Source: an uncultured Lachnospiraceae bacterium
GTDB taxonomy: Bacteria > Bacillota > Clostridia > Lachnospirales > Lachnospiraceae
NCBI GenBank assembly: GCA_910578345.1
Contig: CAJTRA010000002.1
Coordinates: 248,001-312,000 of the forward strand
Direction of reading: 5' to 3'
DNA: 64,000 nucleotides
Part shown: positions 51,987-61,457 of the stretch, piece by piece
How positions within the stretch are numbered: position 1 is the first letter of the stretch
How the letters are laid out: every line of letters begins with the position of its first letter
The notes under the pieces: generated by a model
The model's database searches: none
Told to the model about the DNA's origin: nothing
The model's input: the letters and a program-made list of their open reading frames with translations, nothing else
Translations under genes and position numbers: made by a program

Positions 51987-54161
51987 TTATTCATCCTGCT
52001 CTTCATCTGTTTCAAGTTCATCATTCTCTCCCGATTCACTTTGCGGTACTTTTACATAATATACTTCAATCCTGCCCCCATTTTCAATCTCCTCTGGAAT
52101 TGGCTTTGGATCCGTTTTCTCAAACGCATAACCCTCATATTTATCCGTAATATTAATATCGTCCTTATCGACCTTTATGATGTCTGATTCCTGCTCTGAT
52201 ACGGATTTTGCTACGTAATCCGCCTCCTCCAGATCTCCATCCTTATAATATCTCACGGTATAACTCAATTCCTTCATCTTTTCTTCTGCTTTGATGTAGT
52301 ACACTTTAATTGCATCTCCGCTATTAACGGTATCTGGAATTGTCTCTGGATCCGTTTTCTCAAATACATAACCCTCATATTTGTCCGTAATATTAATATC
52401 ATTCTTATCGACCGCTATGATGTCCGGTTCCTGCTCTGACACAGAATTTACTACGAAATCTGCCTCCTCCAGATTGCCGTCCTTATAATATTCCACGGTA
52501 TAATTCAATTCCTTCTTCTTCTCTTCCGCTTTGATGTAATATACTTTAATTACATCGCCATCCTTGACCGTCTCCGGAATTGTCTCCGGATCCGTTTTCT
52601 CAAACACATAACCTTCTTCTTTATATTTATCTGTGGTATTGATATCTTTCCGATCTACCGCTATTCCATTCGCTTCCTGTCCCACTACAGACTTTGTTAT
52701 TTTTACAGTGTCCGCATCGACAATCATTCCATCCTTATAGTACTCCACCGTATAACTCATTTCCTTTGTTTCCGTACTATTGCTGGAAGAACCACTGCCA
52801 TTTCCGCTTACCGTCTTATCCTCCTTTTCCAGGTCTGTAAAGGAATAAGTAACATCTTCTCCGTCATTATATAGATAAATTGTATAACTCTTCGGCTTAT
52901 AACCGCTCTTGCGCAGCGTCACCGTGTGGCTTCCTATATTCTTCTTAAAGCTGACCGGCGCGATTCCCACGTAATTACTGTCCACATATACTTCCACACC
53001 CTTAGGCGAATCAATATATACTTTATTGCCAGTCGTCGGGGTGATCGTGTTCTCGCTGACAGACTCCGGTGGTGTTTGAGTCTGTTCCGGCTCTTTAAGA
53101 TCCAGGGTATTATCACTTACTGTGGAAGTATCTTCCTTCTTTTCTTCCAGCTCAAAGGAAATCCTGGCATATTCTGAACCAACCTGGATATATTTTGTCA
53201 GGGAATCATAGCCGTCCGCCTCCAGATGGATCTGATGGATCCCATAAGGCAGCTCCACTGCACTGCTGATATCCGTAACCTCGCCGTCTATGCTGACCTT
53301 AGCATTGCCTGGCGTCACAGAGAATAAGATCTTTCCGGTCTTATCCTTTATGATCTCGATATCCCCTACGTCCAGGATCGTCTCCTTATCTCTTTCGATA
53401 ACAATATCTTTGGTACTACTGACGCCCTCGTTTGATAAGGCTACCTGATAGCTTCCCTCAGGAACAACAAGAAGCATATCTTCCGTAATCTCCCGGATCA
53501 CCGTGTTGCCCACCTCGATCCAGCCGCCGATCAGCGCCTGTTCGTTCCGCAACCGCAGATATCCATGCCCCTTTTCTACATTAATGCTATAGATCTTGTG
53601 ATCAATCCCGCGGATGGTGACCAGATCCTGTGCCACAACATCCATGACTTCCACGCGTCTGCCCTCAGAAAGAATCACCGCTTCCTCCGGAAGCGCATAA
53701 GTACTCGATCCGATGCTGGCCGTATGATTGATCCCGCCCAGGTCATAATTCTGTATCTTCTCATAGACCCATGCACTGGGAGATACTTTGAGATTAGCAA
53801 TCTGCCTCTTTCCTTTCAGGAAATTGACATCCACAACATCGCCTGCCCGAATCTGGGAGATGGTCATCGGCCCGTCATATTTATCTGTCACATAAGTTGT
53901 GCCATCGTAATACAGCGTATACTGCCGACCTGTATCCATATTCATGAAAATCACGCAATGATTCTCCTGATCCACTGCCATAACGACTGCCGTATCCGCC
54001 GAGTCATAACTGCCCACTGTACTCACACTGAATCCGGTATCTACAACATTATTCTCTTTATCTTTGGCCATACCGATATTGAAAGCCTGCGAAGTACACC
54101 CGGTAATCAAAAGAACCAATATCATGATAACCGTTATCAACTGTGAAATTCTTCCGTGCAT
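51987..54161 (-). CDS. PEGA-domain lipoprotein with C-terminal tandem repeats
   Basis: A 724-residue surface protein. The signal ends at the lipobox LITGC. Residues 45-290 have beta-rich domains with a repeated strand order. Two PEGA segments follow, VSIDGEVTDISSAVELPYGIHQIHLEADGY and VEVYVDSNYVGIAPVSFKKNIGSHTVTLRKSGY. A Ser/Asn linker leads to three MucBP-like repeats of about 80 residues (SYTVEYYKDG...TDKYEGYVFEKTDPETIP...IKVYYIKAEE) and an acidic end. It lies between mazG and a CotS-like gene; a role at the cell or spore surface is a guess. Confidence 0.82.
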   Translation of the reverse strand: MHGRISQLITVIMILVLLITGCTSQAFNIGMAKDKENNVVDTGFSVSTVGSYDSADTAVVMAVDQENHCVIFMNMDTGRQYTLYYDGTTYVTDKYDGPMTISQIRAGDVVDVNFLKGKRQIANLKVSPSAWVYEKIQNYDLGGINHTASIGSSTYALPEEAVILSEGRRVEVMDVVAQDLVTIRGIDHKIYSINVEKGHGYLRLRNEQALIGGWIEVGNTVIREITEDMLLVVPEGSYQVALSNEGVSSTKDIVIERDKETILDVGDIEIIKDKTGKILFSVTPGNAKVSIDGEVTDISSAVELPYGIHQIHLEADGYDSLTKYIQVGSEYARISFELEEKKEDTSTVSDNTLDLKEPEQTQTPPESVSENTITPTTGNKVYIDSPKGVEVYVDSNYVGIAPVSFKKNIGSHTVTLRKSGYKPKSYTIYLYNDGEDVTYSFTDLEKEDKTVSGNGSGSSSNSTETKEMSYTVEYYKDGMIVDADTVKITKSVVGQEANGIAVDRKDINTTDKYKEEGYVFEKTDPETIPETVKDGDVIKVYYIKAEEKKKELNYTVEYYKDGNLEEADFVVNSVSEQEPDIIAVDKNDINITDKYEGYVFEKTDPETIPDTVNSGDAIKVYYIKAEEKMKELSYTVRYYKDGDLEEADYVAKSVSEQESDIIKVDKDDINITDKYEGYAFEKTDPKPIPEEIENGGRIEVYYVKVPQSESGENDELETDEEQDE
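52035..52765 (-). repeat. Three tandem MucBP-like repeat units within the PEGA gene
   Basis: Units of about 240 bases start (minus strand) near 52765, 52516 and 52277, each opening with E-(M/L)-(S/N)-YTV-YYKDG. The last two are very alike at DNA level, including long runs without change, so they arose by recent duplication; the first is more diverged. Confidence 0.75.
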
Positions 54162-54231
54162 TTTAAATCCTTATCCTTTCTACCTGAAAGCCCGCTTTCC
54201 GACTGCCTGATTTCTTTTGCAACCTTGGGCT

Positions 54232-55209
54232 CTATTTCTTGAAGATATTTTCCAGGAAGAGCTGCTTTTCCCGCTCCTGAGCAAATAATTTCTCGATCTT
54301 CTCCATATTCCTGCCGGGAATCCACGCTTTGCCTGTATTATAATAGAAGTTCACGATCTTCCAGAATTTCTCAGGATATGCCAGCCGGTAATATAGCTGC
54401 CTGTAATCCTGATCCGTCAGACTTCTCTCTCTATTATAACTCTCTAAAAGCAAATTCCCAAGTGCCTGCGACCAGTTATTTTTTTCCAAAAGTTTGCGCA
54501 GAAACAGGTACAGATCGCGTACCGGATAATCTCTCACACATTTCTCGAAATTAATAAGCACATTGCCATGATCCGTGCGCAGAATATTGTGGTATTGGTA
54601 ATCGCCGTGACATACCACCGGAAATTCATAAGAATCTTCCTCATAGGCATAATAACGCAATTCATCTGTAATTTGCAAGGCATTATTCATGAAATAATCA
54701 TAATGTTTCATCAAATAAATCTCAAAATCTGTCTTCTGGCTCTTCTCCTGCAAAAACTTTCTAACCTTTTTCAGTTCCCGGTTATGTTTCTCATACTCAT
54801 TCTCGATTCGAAAAACCGGCTGCGTCTGCAGTTCCTCACAAGAAGACAGATCAGCCGCACAGTGCAGTCTCGCAAGCGTACAGACTGCCTGGCTGCACTC
54901 CTCGGAATCCCTGTAATTGCATTCTCTTCCCTCATAATAAGATTTTACTATGTATAATGTCCCATCCGAATCGGCTGCTGTCAACTCATCTTCCTTCGTC
55001 CGCAGGATAGACTCTGCCTGTACCACACCGCTCTCATTGATATGTTTTAACAGGAAATCCTGGAATTTCACCTTATCAGCAGGTCCGCTGTACTCCTTCA
55101 AAATCAACAGCCCTTTGTCCGATTCACATAGGATCGCACCTCTTCCCTTCCAGGTACGGTTTACCTCTATTTCATAATGATCCAATAAACTGACACTTCT
55201 GTCATTCAC
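54232..55209 (-). CDS. CotS-family spore coat kinase-like protein
   Basis: A 325-residue protein of the aminoglycoside-phosphotransferase-like fold. It starts at a GTG after GGGGGGT. The catalytic loop VVCHGDYQYHNIL and VLINFEKCVRDYPVRDLYLFLRK fit the CotS/YutH spore coat group (the metal Asp of the usual IDFD is Asn-Phe-Glu here, so activity is uncertain). A sigma-E-like promoter lies at 55240-55268, which supports mother-cell expression. Confidence 0.82.
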   Translation of the reverse strand: MNDRSVSLLDHYEIEVNRTWKGRGAILCESDKGLLILKEYSGPADKVKFQDFLLKHINESGVVQAESILRTKEDELTAADSDGTLYIVKSYYEGRECNYRDSEECSQAVCTLARLHCAADLSSCEELQTQPVFRIENEYEKHNRELKKVRKFLQEKSQKTDFEIYLMKHYDYFMNNALQITDELRYYAYEEDSYEFPVVCHGDYQYHNILRTDHGNVLINFEKCVRDYPVRDLYLFLRKLLEKNNWSQALGNLLLESYNRERSLTDQDYRQLYYRLAYPEKFWKIVNFYYNTGKAWIPGRNMEKIEKLFAQEREKQLFLENIFKK

Positions 55210-55239
55210 GCGAATACCCCCCGCTTTGTCGTCTATCTT

Positions 55240-55268
55240 ATCATATGAGAGTGAAGGGCAAAGTATGA
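55240..55268 (-). promoter_or_regulatory. Possible sigma-E-like promoter of the CotS-family gene
   Basis: On the minus strand TCATACT (55268-55262), 14 bases, CATATGAT (55247-55240). Compared with GHATATT-N14-CATACAHT it keeps the spacing, the -35 ATA core and the CATA...T of the -10, with four mismatches overall. CATATGATA also fits the sigma-K -10 CATANNNTA. Confidence 0.4.
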
Positions 55269-55286
55269 AAAAGACGAAAAGATTTT

Positions 55287-56609
55287 CTAAAGCGTCAAAA
55301 TACGCAACAGTTCTTCCTTCGTATTGCGCTCAGGATCTTCCAGCACAATTTCAAGTAATTGATTCAAGATCCGGCCAATCTCTTTGCCGGGCGGTATCCC
55401 AAGGGCAATGAGATCTGTCCCCGTAACTGCCAGATCCTTTAAGTTCATGCACTCATGTTTCTGGCAGATCTCTTCGTAGAGCACCTGTATGTATGACAGT
55501 TTTTCGAGTTTTTCCTTCCGCAGATAGTCACTCTGCGCCAAAATATCCGCTCTTTTTACAGAAAACAGCATTCTGAAAATATCTTCTCCTGTGCGGTTGA
55601 CCGCTCTTCTGACAGCCCCCGGAGAGACTCCCACCTCCTGGTCATGAAATCGCACGATCTTTGTTACTTTTCGGATCGTGTCGTTATCAAATTTCAAGCG
55701 GCGCAGGATCTGCATCGTCATCTGTTCTCCCACTTCCGCATGTCTCTTATTGTGTGTGATACCCTCCGCATCGACCGTCAAGGTCTGTGGCTTTCCGATA
55801 TCATGAAAAAGCATCCCCAGCCGCAGTATCTTATCCGGCTCTACCTGCATCATAGAGTGCAGAATATGCTCGCCCACATGATAGCAATGATGTGGATTGT
55901 TCTGTTTTGTCTCCATACAGAGATCAAATTCCGGGAAAAACTGTGCCGTGATCCCTGTCTCATATGCAGTCCGCAGATAATCTGGATGGTCTGAGACGAC
56001 AAGCTTCACCAGTTCCGCCTGAATTCTTTCCGCACTGATCCGTCGGAGACTGGGCGACAATTCCTGAATCGCTTTCTTCGTGTCACGTTCAATCTGATAA
56101 CCAAGCTGCGCAGAGAAACGGACCGCCCGCAGCATACGCAGCGCATCTTCTGTAAAGCGCTCCCGCGCCTCACCGACACAGCGGATCATTCCCCGATCAA
56201 TGTCCTGTAATCCGCCATACAGATCCACCAGCCCCGTCTGTTCATTATATGCCATCGCATTGATCGTAAAATCACGTCGTTTCAAATCCTCTTCCAGATC
56301 TGCGGTAAACGTCACTTCCTTAGGGTGTCTTCCATCCTCATACTCCCCGTCAATACGGTAAGTCGTCACTTCAAACCCTTCCCGATCCATCATAACCGTC
56401 ACGGTGCCGTGTTTGATGCCGGTATCGATCGTCCTGGAAAAAAGCTGCTTTATCTTCTCCGGTTTCGCAGACGTAGTAATATCCCAGTCATTAGGAATTC
56501 TGCCCAAAACGGAATCCCGGATACAGCCACCCACAGCATACGCCTCACAGCCTGCTGCCATCAGCGTTTCTATGATCTTATGCACTTTCTCAGGCAGCCG
56601 TATCTCCAT
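55287..56609 (-). CDS. cca: CCA tRNA nucleotidyltransferase
   Basis: A 440-residue enzyme that adds or repairs the CCA end of tRNAs. AGGAAAGG precedes the ATG at 56609. The class II motif AVGGCIRDSVLGRIPNDWDITTSA has GG, RRD-type Arg and the DxD pair; later RRDFTINAMAYN and the RIQAE motif. A C-terminal HD-type domain (LGMLFHDIGKPQT) is also present, as in many Firmicute CCA enzymes. Confidence 0.95.
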   Translation of the reverse strand: MEIRLPEKVHKIIETLMAAGCEAYAVGGCIRDSVLGRIPNDWDITTSAKPEKIKQLFSRTIDTGIKHGTVTVMMDREGFEVTTYRIDGEYEDGRHPKEVTFTADLEEDLKRRDFTINAMAYNEQTGLVDLYGGLQDIDRGMIRCVGEARERFTEDALRMLRAVRFSAQLGYQIERDTKKAIQELSPSLRRISAERIQAELVKLVVSDHPDYLRTAYETGITAQFFPEFDLCMETKQNNPHHCYHVGEHILHSMMQVEPDKILRLGMLFHDIGKPQTLTVDAEGITHNKRHAEVGEQMTMQILRRLKFDNDTIRKVTKIVRFHDQEVGVSPGAVRRAVNRTGEDIFRMLFSVKRADILAQSDYLRKEKLEKLSYIQVLYEEICQKHECMNLKDLAVTGTDLIALGIPPGKEIGRILNQLLEIVLEDPERNTKEELLRILTL

Positions 56610-56643
56610 CGATTCCTTTCCTCTTTTCCAATTTCTAAAACCT

Positions 56644-56883
56644 CTAGCCGATACTCGGTCCTTTAAAGATTTCATTGACATTTTCAAGATGAAGATCTGG
56701 TTCCTCATCCTCTCCTGCCAAAGAATTGACCAATCGTTCTATCTCTTTCTTTGACATCACACTGCGGTTTCGTTCAATAAATTCTTCTTTCTCGTCATCC
56801 GACATATCTACAAACCGATCCATTGCCGCGCGGTTTGTCGTCAACGCCAAGCCCAAATCCAAGGGTAAATTATTATAATCCAT
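56644..56883 (-). CDS. Small acidic protein of unknown function
   Basis: A 79-residue protein with AGGAGG before the ATG, 34 bases upstream of cca. It is soluble and helical: LTTNRAAMDRFVDMSDDEKEEFIERNRSVMSKKEIERLVNSL. I recall similar small proteins in Lachnospiraceae but know no function. Good ribosome site and biased composition support a real gene. Confidence 0.7.
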   Translation of the reverse strand: MDYNNLPLDLGLALTTNRAAMDRFVDMSDDEKEEFIERNRSVMSKKEIERLVNSLAGEDEEPDLHLENVNEIFKGPSIG

Positions 56884-57153
56884 TTTTCATCCTCCTGTCA
56901 CATAAACAGCCTGTTAATTCCATGTTACTGATGCATCATTCATGCATAGAATGTGAAAGAGACCTGAAAAATATACTTTTAAAATTTAATTTTGTACTTT
57001 ATGGCATTTTCTATCTGGTAGCTTACGATCCTGGTAAGAACCAGAAGCAGAAATTGATTCTCTTGTTTACTATCAGTATATCCGGAAATGGAAATAGAAA
57101 CAATCCTGTTTTTTCATTCTCGACCATCAAACCATCGCCTGTCTGACAAAACA

Positions 57154-57183
57154 AGGGCGGGGATCCGCAACGATCCCCGCCCT
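57154..57183 (-). terminator. Terminator after the GH127 gene
   Basis: AGGGCGGGGATC (57154-57165) and GATCCCCGCCCT (57172-57183) form a perfect 12-bp GC-rich stem; on the minus strand TGTTTTGTC follows. The remaining 56884-57153 interval is AT-rich with no gene seen. Confidence 0.8.
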
Positions 57184-57202
57184 AAAAGGATCCATTCTGT
57201 AT

Positions 57203-59137
57203 TTATTTCTTCTCCGGCATCCAGACTCTCATCTGGTTCAATCCACGATTCCCCCATGCATAGTAGGGAATCAGAGTGATCCGGCATTCTTCCTCGGCCG
57301 GCGCCTCATAGCTATAGAGCGCATCATTAACTGTCTCCCGATATCCTTCCGCATAAATCTCCTGTATACCAAACAGCTTATCCGGCAGGAATTCGCTGAC
57401 CGTAACGGCACCATCCTTTTTCAGGGAAAGAGACAGGACATCGTCGGCATTATCCACGCCCTCCGCACAGTAAATCAACGGTCCACGCTGAATGGCTGCC
57501 TTTCCGGTATTCGCAGAAACTTTATTACATGTATATACTTTCCGGACAGGCATACTCAGTTCGACGGTCAACACATCGCTTGCACTGAAGTCTCTGTTTA
57601 AGAATGCATATCCGCTCTCTTCCATCTCGTAAGATACGGGTTTACCATTCAGGCAGATTACCGTATCCACGCTCCACGCCGGGATGCGGATAGCCAGAGG
57701 AACCGACATGGTCTCTCCTTCCGGCGCAAACCGGTATGTAATCTTATTATCATACGGATATGCCGTCTCCAGAGTGATCTTGCCGCCGAAAACATCTCCC
57801 AGATCAAGTGTTCCACCAATAAACAGATTCGAGAACAGCTTACCAGGCAGCAAATGCCATGCATACTCAGCCACAGAAGACAACAGTCTTGCAACATTGG
57901 GCGGACAGCATGCACAGGCAAACCATTTCGGACGCACCGGCAATGCATGTTTATGTGTCTGTGCCTCCCCGGAAATGCCCGGAAGCGCCTCAAGCGGATT
58001 CACATAGAAGAACCTGGTTCCATCCAACTGCATTCCCGCCAGAACACAATTATACAGAGCACGCTCCATCTCGTCTACATACTTTCGGTCTCTCTCAAGA
58101 TAAAGCATCTTATTTGCAAAAAAGATCAATCCGATCGCCGCACATGTCTCCGCATATGCCGTGTCATTCGGCAGATGATAGTCCTTCGTGAAAGCTTCTC
58201 CTTCATAAGCAGAACCAATCGCACCCGTCACATACATTCTACTCTGCGTGATATTGTTCCAGAGCGTTTTGCACGCATCTGTCAGCGTAGTATCTCCCGT
58301 CTCCATAGCAGCGTCTGCCATACCGGTATAGAGATAGACTGCCCTCACTGCATGTCCCACTGCTTTCTTCTGCATTCTGACGGGTTCCATGCACTGGTTG
58401 TATTCTTTGTCGTCAGCATTGCTGCCCCATACCGACCAGCTGTTTCTTCCCTTTTCCTTCTTATAATATTCGCTGTCAACCCCTCTTACATTGATAAAAT
58501 GAAGCGCCAGCTCTTTGTATTTCTCTTCTTTCGTGCAGCGGAACAGACGCATCAGCGCCAGCTCGATCTCCGGATGGCCAGGATAGCCCTCCGCTCCCTC
58601 CTCGATAAAATGTCTGTAGATATGATCCGCCATGCCGCACATGATCTCCAGAAGTCTGCTCTTGCCTGTACACTCCGCATAGGCAACCGCCGCCTCGATC
58701 ATATGGCCTGCACAGTATAATTCATGTGCCTCATGAAGATTCGTCCATCTCTTGTATGGCTCCTTCACCGTGAAATATGTATTCAGATAGCCATCCTCAT
58801 GCTGTGCGATGCCGATCAGTTCTATGATCTCGTCGCACCGTTTCTCTAATTCCGGATCCGGATTCTGCGCCAGAGAATACGCCGCGCCCTCTAACCATTT
58901 CGCCACATCACTGTCCTGGAAGACCATGCCGTAGAATTCACCGTCACACTGACCAGTGCGCAGTTTCTCTGCCGCCATACGGAAGTTCTCGATGCAATGG
59001 CTTTTCTCTGCACCCTCGATCCTGTCATTGAGTGCATTTTCCTGATAAGGAAGGACGACATCCTTCACCAGTTTTTCATATCTGCCCCAAAATCCATCCG
59101 TTACCTCAAACTTTTTTACTAACTTTAAATCACCCAT
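57203..59137 (-). CDS. GH127 beta-L-arabinofuranosidase
   Basis: A 644-residue cytoplasmic enzyme. By comparison with the Bifidobacterium HypBA1 enzyme, Glu330 and Cys332 (YAETC) with Cys410 and Cys411 (CACCPPN) form the zinc site, Cys410 being the nucleophile, and Glu314 (YEGEAF) the acid/base. It releases beta-linked L-arabinofuranose from plant glycoprotein or pectin side chains. The AraC regulator directly upstream on the same strand is its likely controller. Confidence 0.93.
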   Translation of the reverse strand: MGDLKLVKKFEVTDGFWGRYEKLVKDVVLPYQENALNDRIEGAEKSHCIENFRMAAEKLRTGQCDGEFYGMVFQDSDVAKWLEGAAYSLAQNPDPELEKRCDEIIELIGIAQHEDGYLNTYFTVKEPYKRWTNLHEAHELYCAGHMIEAAVAYAECTGKSRLLEIMCGMADHIYRHFIEEGAEGYPGHPEIELALMRLFRCTKEEKYKELALHFINVRGVDSEYYKKEKGRNSWSVWGSNADDKEYNQCMEPVRMQKKAVGHAVRAVYLYTGMADAAMETGDTTLTDACKTLWNNITQSRMYVTGAIGSAYEGEAFTKDYHLPNDTAYAETCAAIGLIFFANKMLYLERDRKYVDEMERALYNCVLAGMQLDGTRFFYVNPLEALPGISGEAQTHKHALPVRPKWFACACCPPNVARLLSSVAEYAWHLLPGKLFSNLFIGGTLDLGDVFGGKITLETAYPYDNKITYRFAPEGETMSVPLAIRIPAWSVDTVICLNGKPVSYEMEESGYAFLNRDFSASDVLTVELSMPVRKVYTCNKVSANTGKAAIQRGPLIYCAEGVDNADDVLSLSLKKDGAVTVSEFLPDKLFGIQEIYAEGYRETVNDALYSYEAPAEEECRITLIPYYAWGNRGLNQMRVWMPEKK

Positions 59138-59222
59138 TTACCAATCCTCCATCTTGTCTGCCACCGCATCTTTTGGCCGTCAAATATGCGGCCATATAGA
59201 CGTCTTACAACTGATAATATGT

Positions 59223-59228
59223 ATTATA
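59223..59228 (-). promoter_or_regulatory. -10 box of the GH127 promoter
   Basis: TATAAT on the minus strand, about 86 bases before the GH127 start, in a very AT-rich interval (59138-59296). No good -35 is visible, as expected when an AraC-type activator is needed. Confidence 0.4.
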
Positions 59229-59296
59229 GTCTTATAATAATGTTTATAAAATGGATATTTTTCCTTATTATTTGTATTTTTTTCTTATAACATCCA

Positions 59297-60154
59297 TCAA
59301 ATTCCCGGCACATATGTTTTCCGGTAATCCCGCGGCGCACACCCCTTCTCCCGGTGGAAGATCTTGCTGAAATAGAAGACATCCGAAAACCCTGTCATTT
59401 GCGCGATCTCCGCAATAGGCAGATCCGTTTCTGTCAAAAGCTGTTCCGCCTTGTGAAGACGCAGAAGCGACTGGTATTCCTTGATCGTCTTCCCAACCGC
59501 TTTCTTAAACAGCGTACCGGCATATTTATAGGATAATCCACAGCTCTGCTCGATCTGCTGCGCTGTAAATCCATCCGCATAATGCATTCTGATATATTCC
59601 TGGATCTGTCTGACATAACTGTTTTCAGAAGTGCTTTCCTGCGTATTCTGGGCACAAGTCAGAAAAATCTGCCACAAATTGACGGAAGCCTGCGGAATGT
59701 TGCCATGTACGTGCGCATCCAAAAGCTTCTCAAAGTCTCTTCTGACACGGCTTGTTCCAGAACAGTCTGTCAGCTTGGGCAGTGTAAGATATCTCTCATT
59801 CGCTGTCCTGTCGAGGCAGACTTTCTTCTCATAATAGATATCTCTGGGAAGTTCTGTCATATGCTCCTGAGGCCCCGGACAGTAAAAATGTGCATAATAC
59901 CAGGCAGAGCCTTGCTCAAAAGGTTTCTCTCCCCAGCAATGCACACCACTCTTCAAAAAGAACAACTGCTGCGGCATGATCCGATACAAAATGCCGTCTT
60001 CAATGATCTCCATGGAACCCTGTAACAGATAAATCGCCACATGAAAAGGCGCCGTTCTATCTGCATGAAACATAGTCCCCAGATTAATACTGTAAGCCGC
60101 CTCACATATAAAAGGCATTGCATTACAGGGAATTCTGAGCAGATGTTTCTCCAT
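59297..60154 (-). CDS. AraC-family transcriptional regulator
   Basis: A 285-residue regulator. Residues 1-150 form a cupin-like sensing domain (MPFICEAAYSINLGTMFHADRTAPFHVAIYLLQGSMEI). The C-terminal 100 residues hold two helix-turn-helix units: FTAQQIEQSCGLSYKYAGTLFKKAVG and LPIAEIAQMTGFSDVFYFSKIFHREKGCAPRDYRK. It lies 159 bases before the GH127 gene and probably activates it when an arabinose-type sugar is bound. Confidence 0.92.
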   Translation of the reverse strand: MEKHLLRIPCNAMPFICEAAYSINLGTMFHADRTAPFHVAIYLLQGSMEIIEDGILYRIMPQQLFFLKSGVHCWGEKPFEQGSAWYYAHFYCPGPQEHMTELPRDIYYEKKVCLDRTANERYLTLPKLTDCSGTSRVRRDFEKLLDAHVHGNIPQASVNLWQIFLTCAQNTQESTSENSYVRQIQEYIRMHYADGFTAQQIEQSCGLSYKYAGTLFKKAVGKTIKEYQSLLRLHKAEQLLTETDLPIAEIAQMTGFSDVFYFSKIFHREKGCAPRDYRKTYVPGI

Positions 60155-60253
60155 TGCTCCCTCTACTCCTCCCTCTTACTCCAGGCGCGGACCGTCTGGC
60201 AATAACATCCTTCTGATCCGCTATGATCACAGAACAATACGGGAAACTTTCCG

Positions 60254-61441
60254 TCATACTCCCCGTGCCATACAATAAATATTCAGCATATCCCTCTCGT
60301 ACAGCTTCCTTGCCGATCCCTTACAGCCGCCTGCCGCCAGACTGCACATATGTGCCATTGCTTTCATCTGTTCTTCTGTCGGCTCGATTCCCAGTTCCTT
60401 CATGTTTGTCGGCATACCAATCTGCCGATAGAAATCTTCCATCGCCTCAATTCCCTTTAATGCAATTTCTTCCTCACTGCCCTCTTCCAAAATTCCCATC
60501 ACATTTCTGGCAAAACGGCAAAATCTTGGAAGACAATCCTTCAACACATATCTTGCCCAGCTTCCCCATACCGCAGCCAGCCCCGCTCCATGCGCCACAT
60601 CAAACATTCCTCCGATCTCATGTTCCAGTCCATGGGATACAAAATCCCCACCGTCATTGCCACAACCCGTCAGGCCATTATGGGAAAGGCTGCTGGCCCA
60701 CATGATTTCTGCTCTTGCCGCATAATTATGCGGATCATCTTTAAGGATCAACGCATGATTGATCACTGTACGCATCAAAGCTTCCGCTATGGCATCTGTC
60801 AGCTCCATATTGCCGCCATTCGTAAAGTAACGCTCCATCGTATGCATCAAAATATCCGTACACCCGCAGGCGGTCTGGTAATCTGACAACGTCATGGTCA
60901 GTTCCGGGTTCATAACCGCAAAGACAGGTCTGCAGATATCATTATTATAGCCTCTTTTGACCATGCCCTCCTCTTTCGTAATGACGCTGCTATTGCTCAT
61001 CTCGCTGCCTGCCGCCGCAATCGTAAGCACAACGCCAATTGGCATACAGGCCGCCGCCTGCCTCGTATGCTCATAGAAATCCCAGACATCTCCTTCATTC
61101 ATCAGACCATATCCGATCGCCTTACAGGAATCGACTACGCTCCCGCCGCCGACCGCAAGCAGAAAATCAACCTTTTCCTTTCTGCACAGCGCAATTCCCT
61201 CATAGACAAGCGATAACCTTGGATTGGGAACAACACCGCCCAATTCTACATGTGCAACCCCTTCCTGGTCTAATAGTGTCCTGATCTGTGCAAGCAGACC
61301 GGAACGCTCTGCACTTCCGCCGCCATAATGGATAAGTACCTTACTACAGCGAGTCTCTTTGACGAGCTTCCCGATCTGTTGCTGTGTATCTTTGCCAAAG
61401 ACGATCTTCGTCGGCGTATAATAATTAAAATTAAACATCAT
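60254..61441 (-). CDS. Iron-containing alcohol dehydrogenase (BdhA-like)
   Basis: A 395-residue enzyme starting MMFNFNYYTPTKIVFGKDT; GAGAGG is 5 bases before the ATG at 61441 (an ATG at 61438 is equally possible). NAD(P) binding: LAVGGGSVVDSCKAI. Metal ligands are Asp in CGCTDILMHTMERY and three His in FVSHGLEHEIGGMFDVAHGAGLA. Relatives reduce butyraldehyde and other aldehydes with NAD(P)H. It follows the O-acetyltransferase gene by 16 bases. Confidence 0.92.
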   Translation of the reverse strand: MMFNFNYYTPTKIVFGKDTQQQIGKLVKETRCSKVLIHYGGGSAERSGLLAQIRTLLDQEGVAHVELGGVVPNPRLSLVYEGIALCRKEKVDFLLAVGGGSVVDSCKAIGYGLMNEGDVWDFYEHTRQAAACMPIGVVLTIAAAGSEMSNSSVITKEEGMVKRGYNNDICRPVFAVMNPELTMTLSDYQTACGCTDILMHTMERYFTNGGNMELTDAIAEALMRTVINHALILKDDPHNYAARAEIMWASSLSHNGLTGCGNDGGDFVSHGLEHEIGGMFDVAHGAGLAAVWGSWARYVLKDCLPRFCRFARNVMGILEEGSEEEIALKGIEAMEDFYRQIGMPTNMKELGIEPTEEQMKAMAHMCSLAAGGCKGSARKLYERDMLNIYCMARGV

Positions 61442-61457
61442 CCATGCCTCTCTTTCC

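Noticed and set aside
59138..59296. CcpA (cre) site before the GH127 gene
   Set aside because: No match to TGWAANCGNTNWCA was found in the interval.
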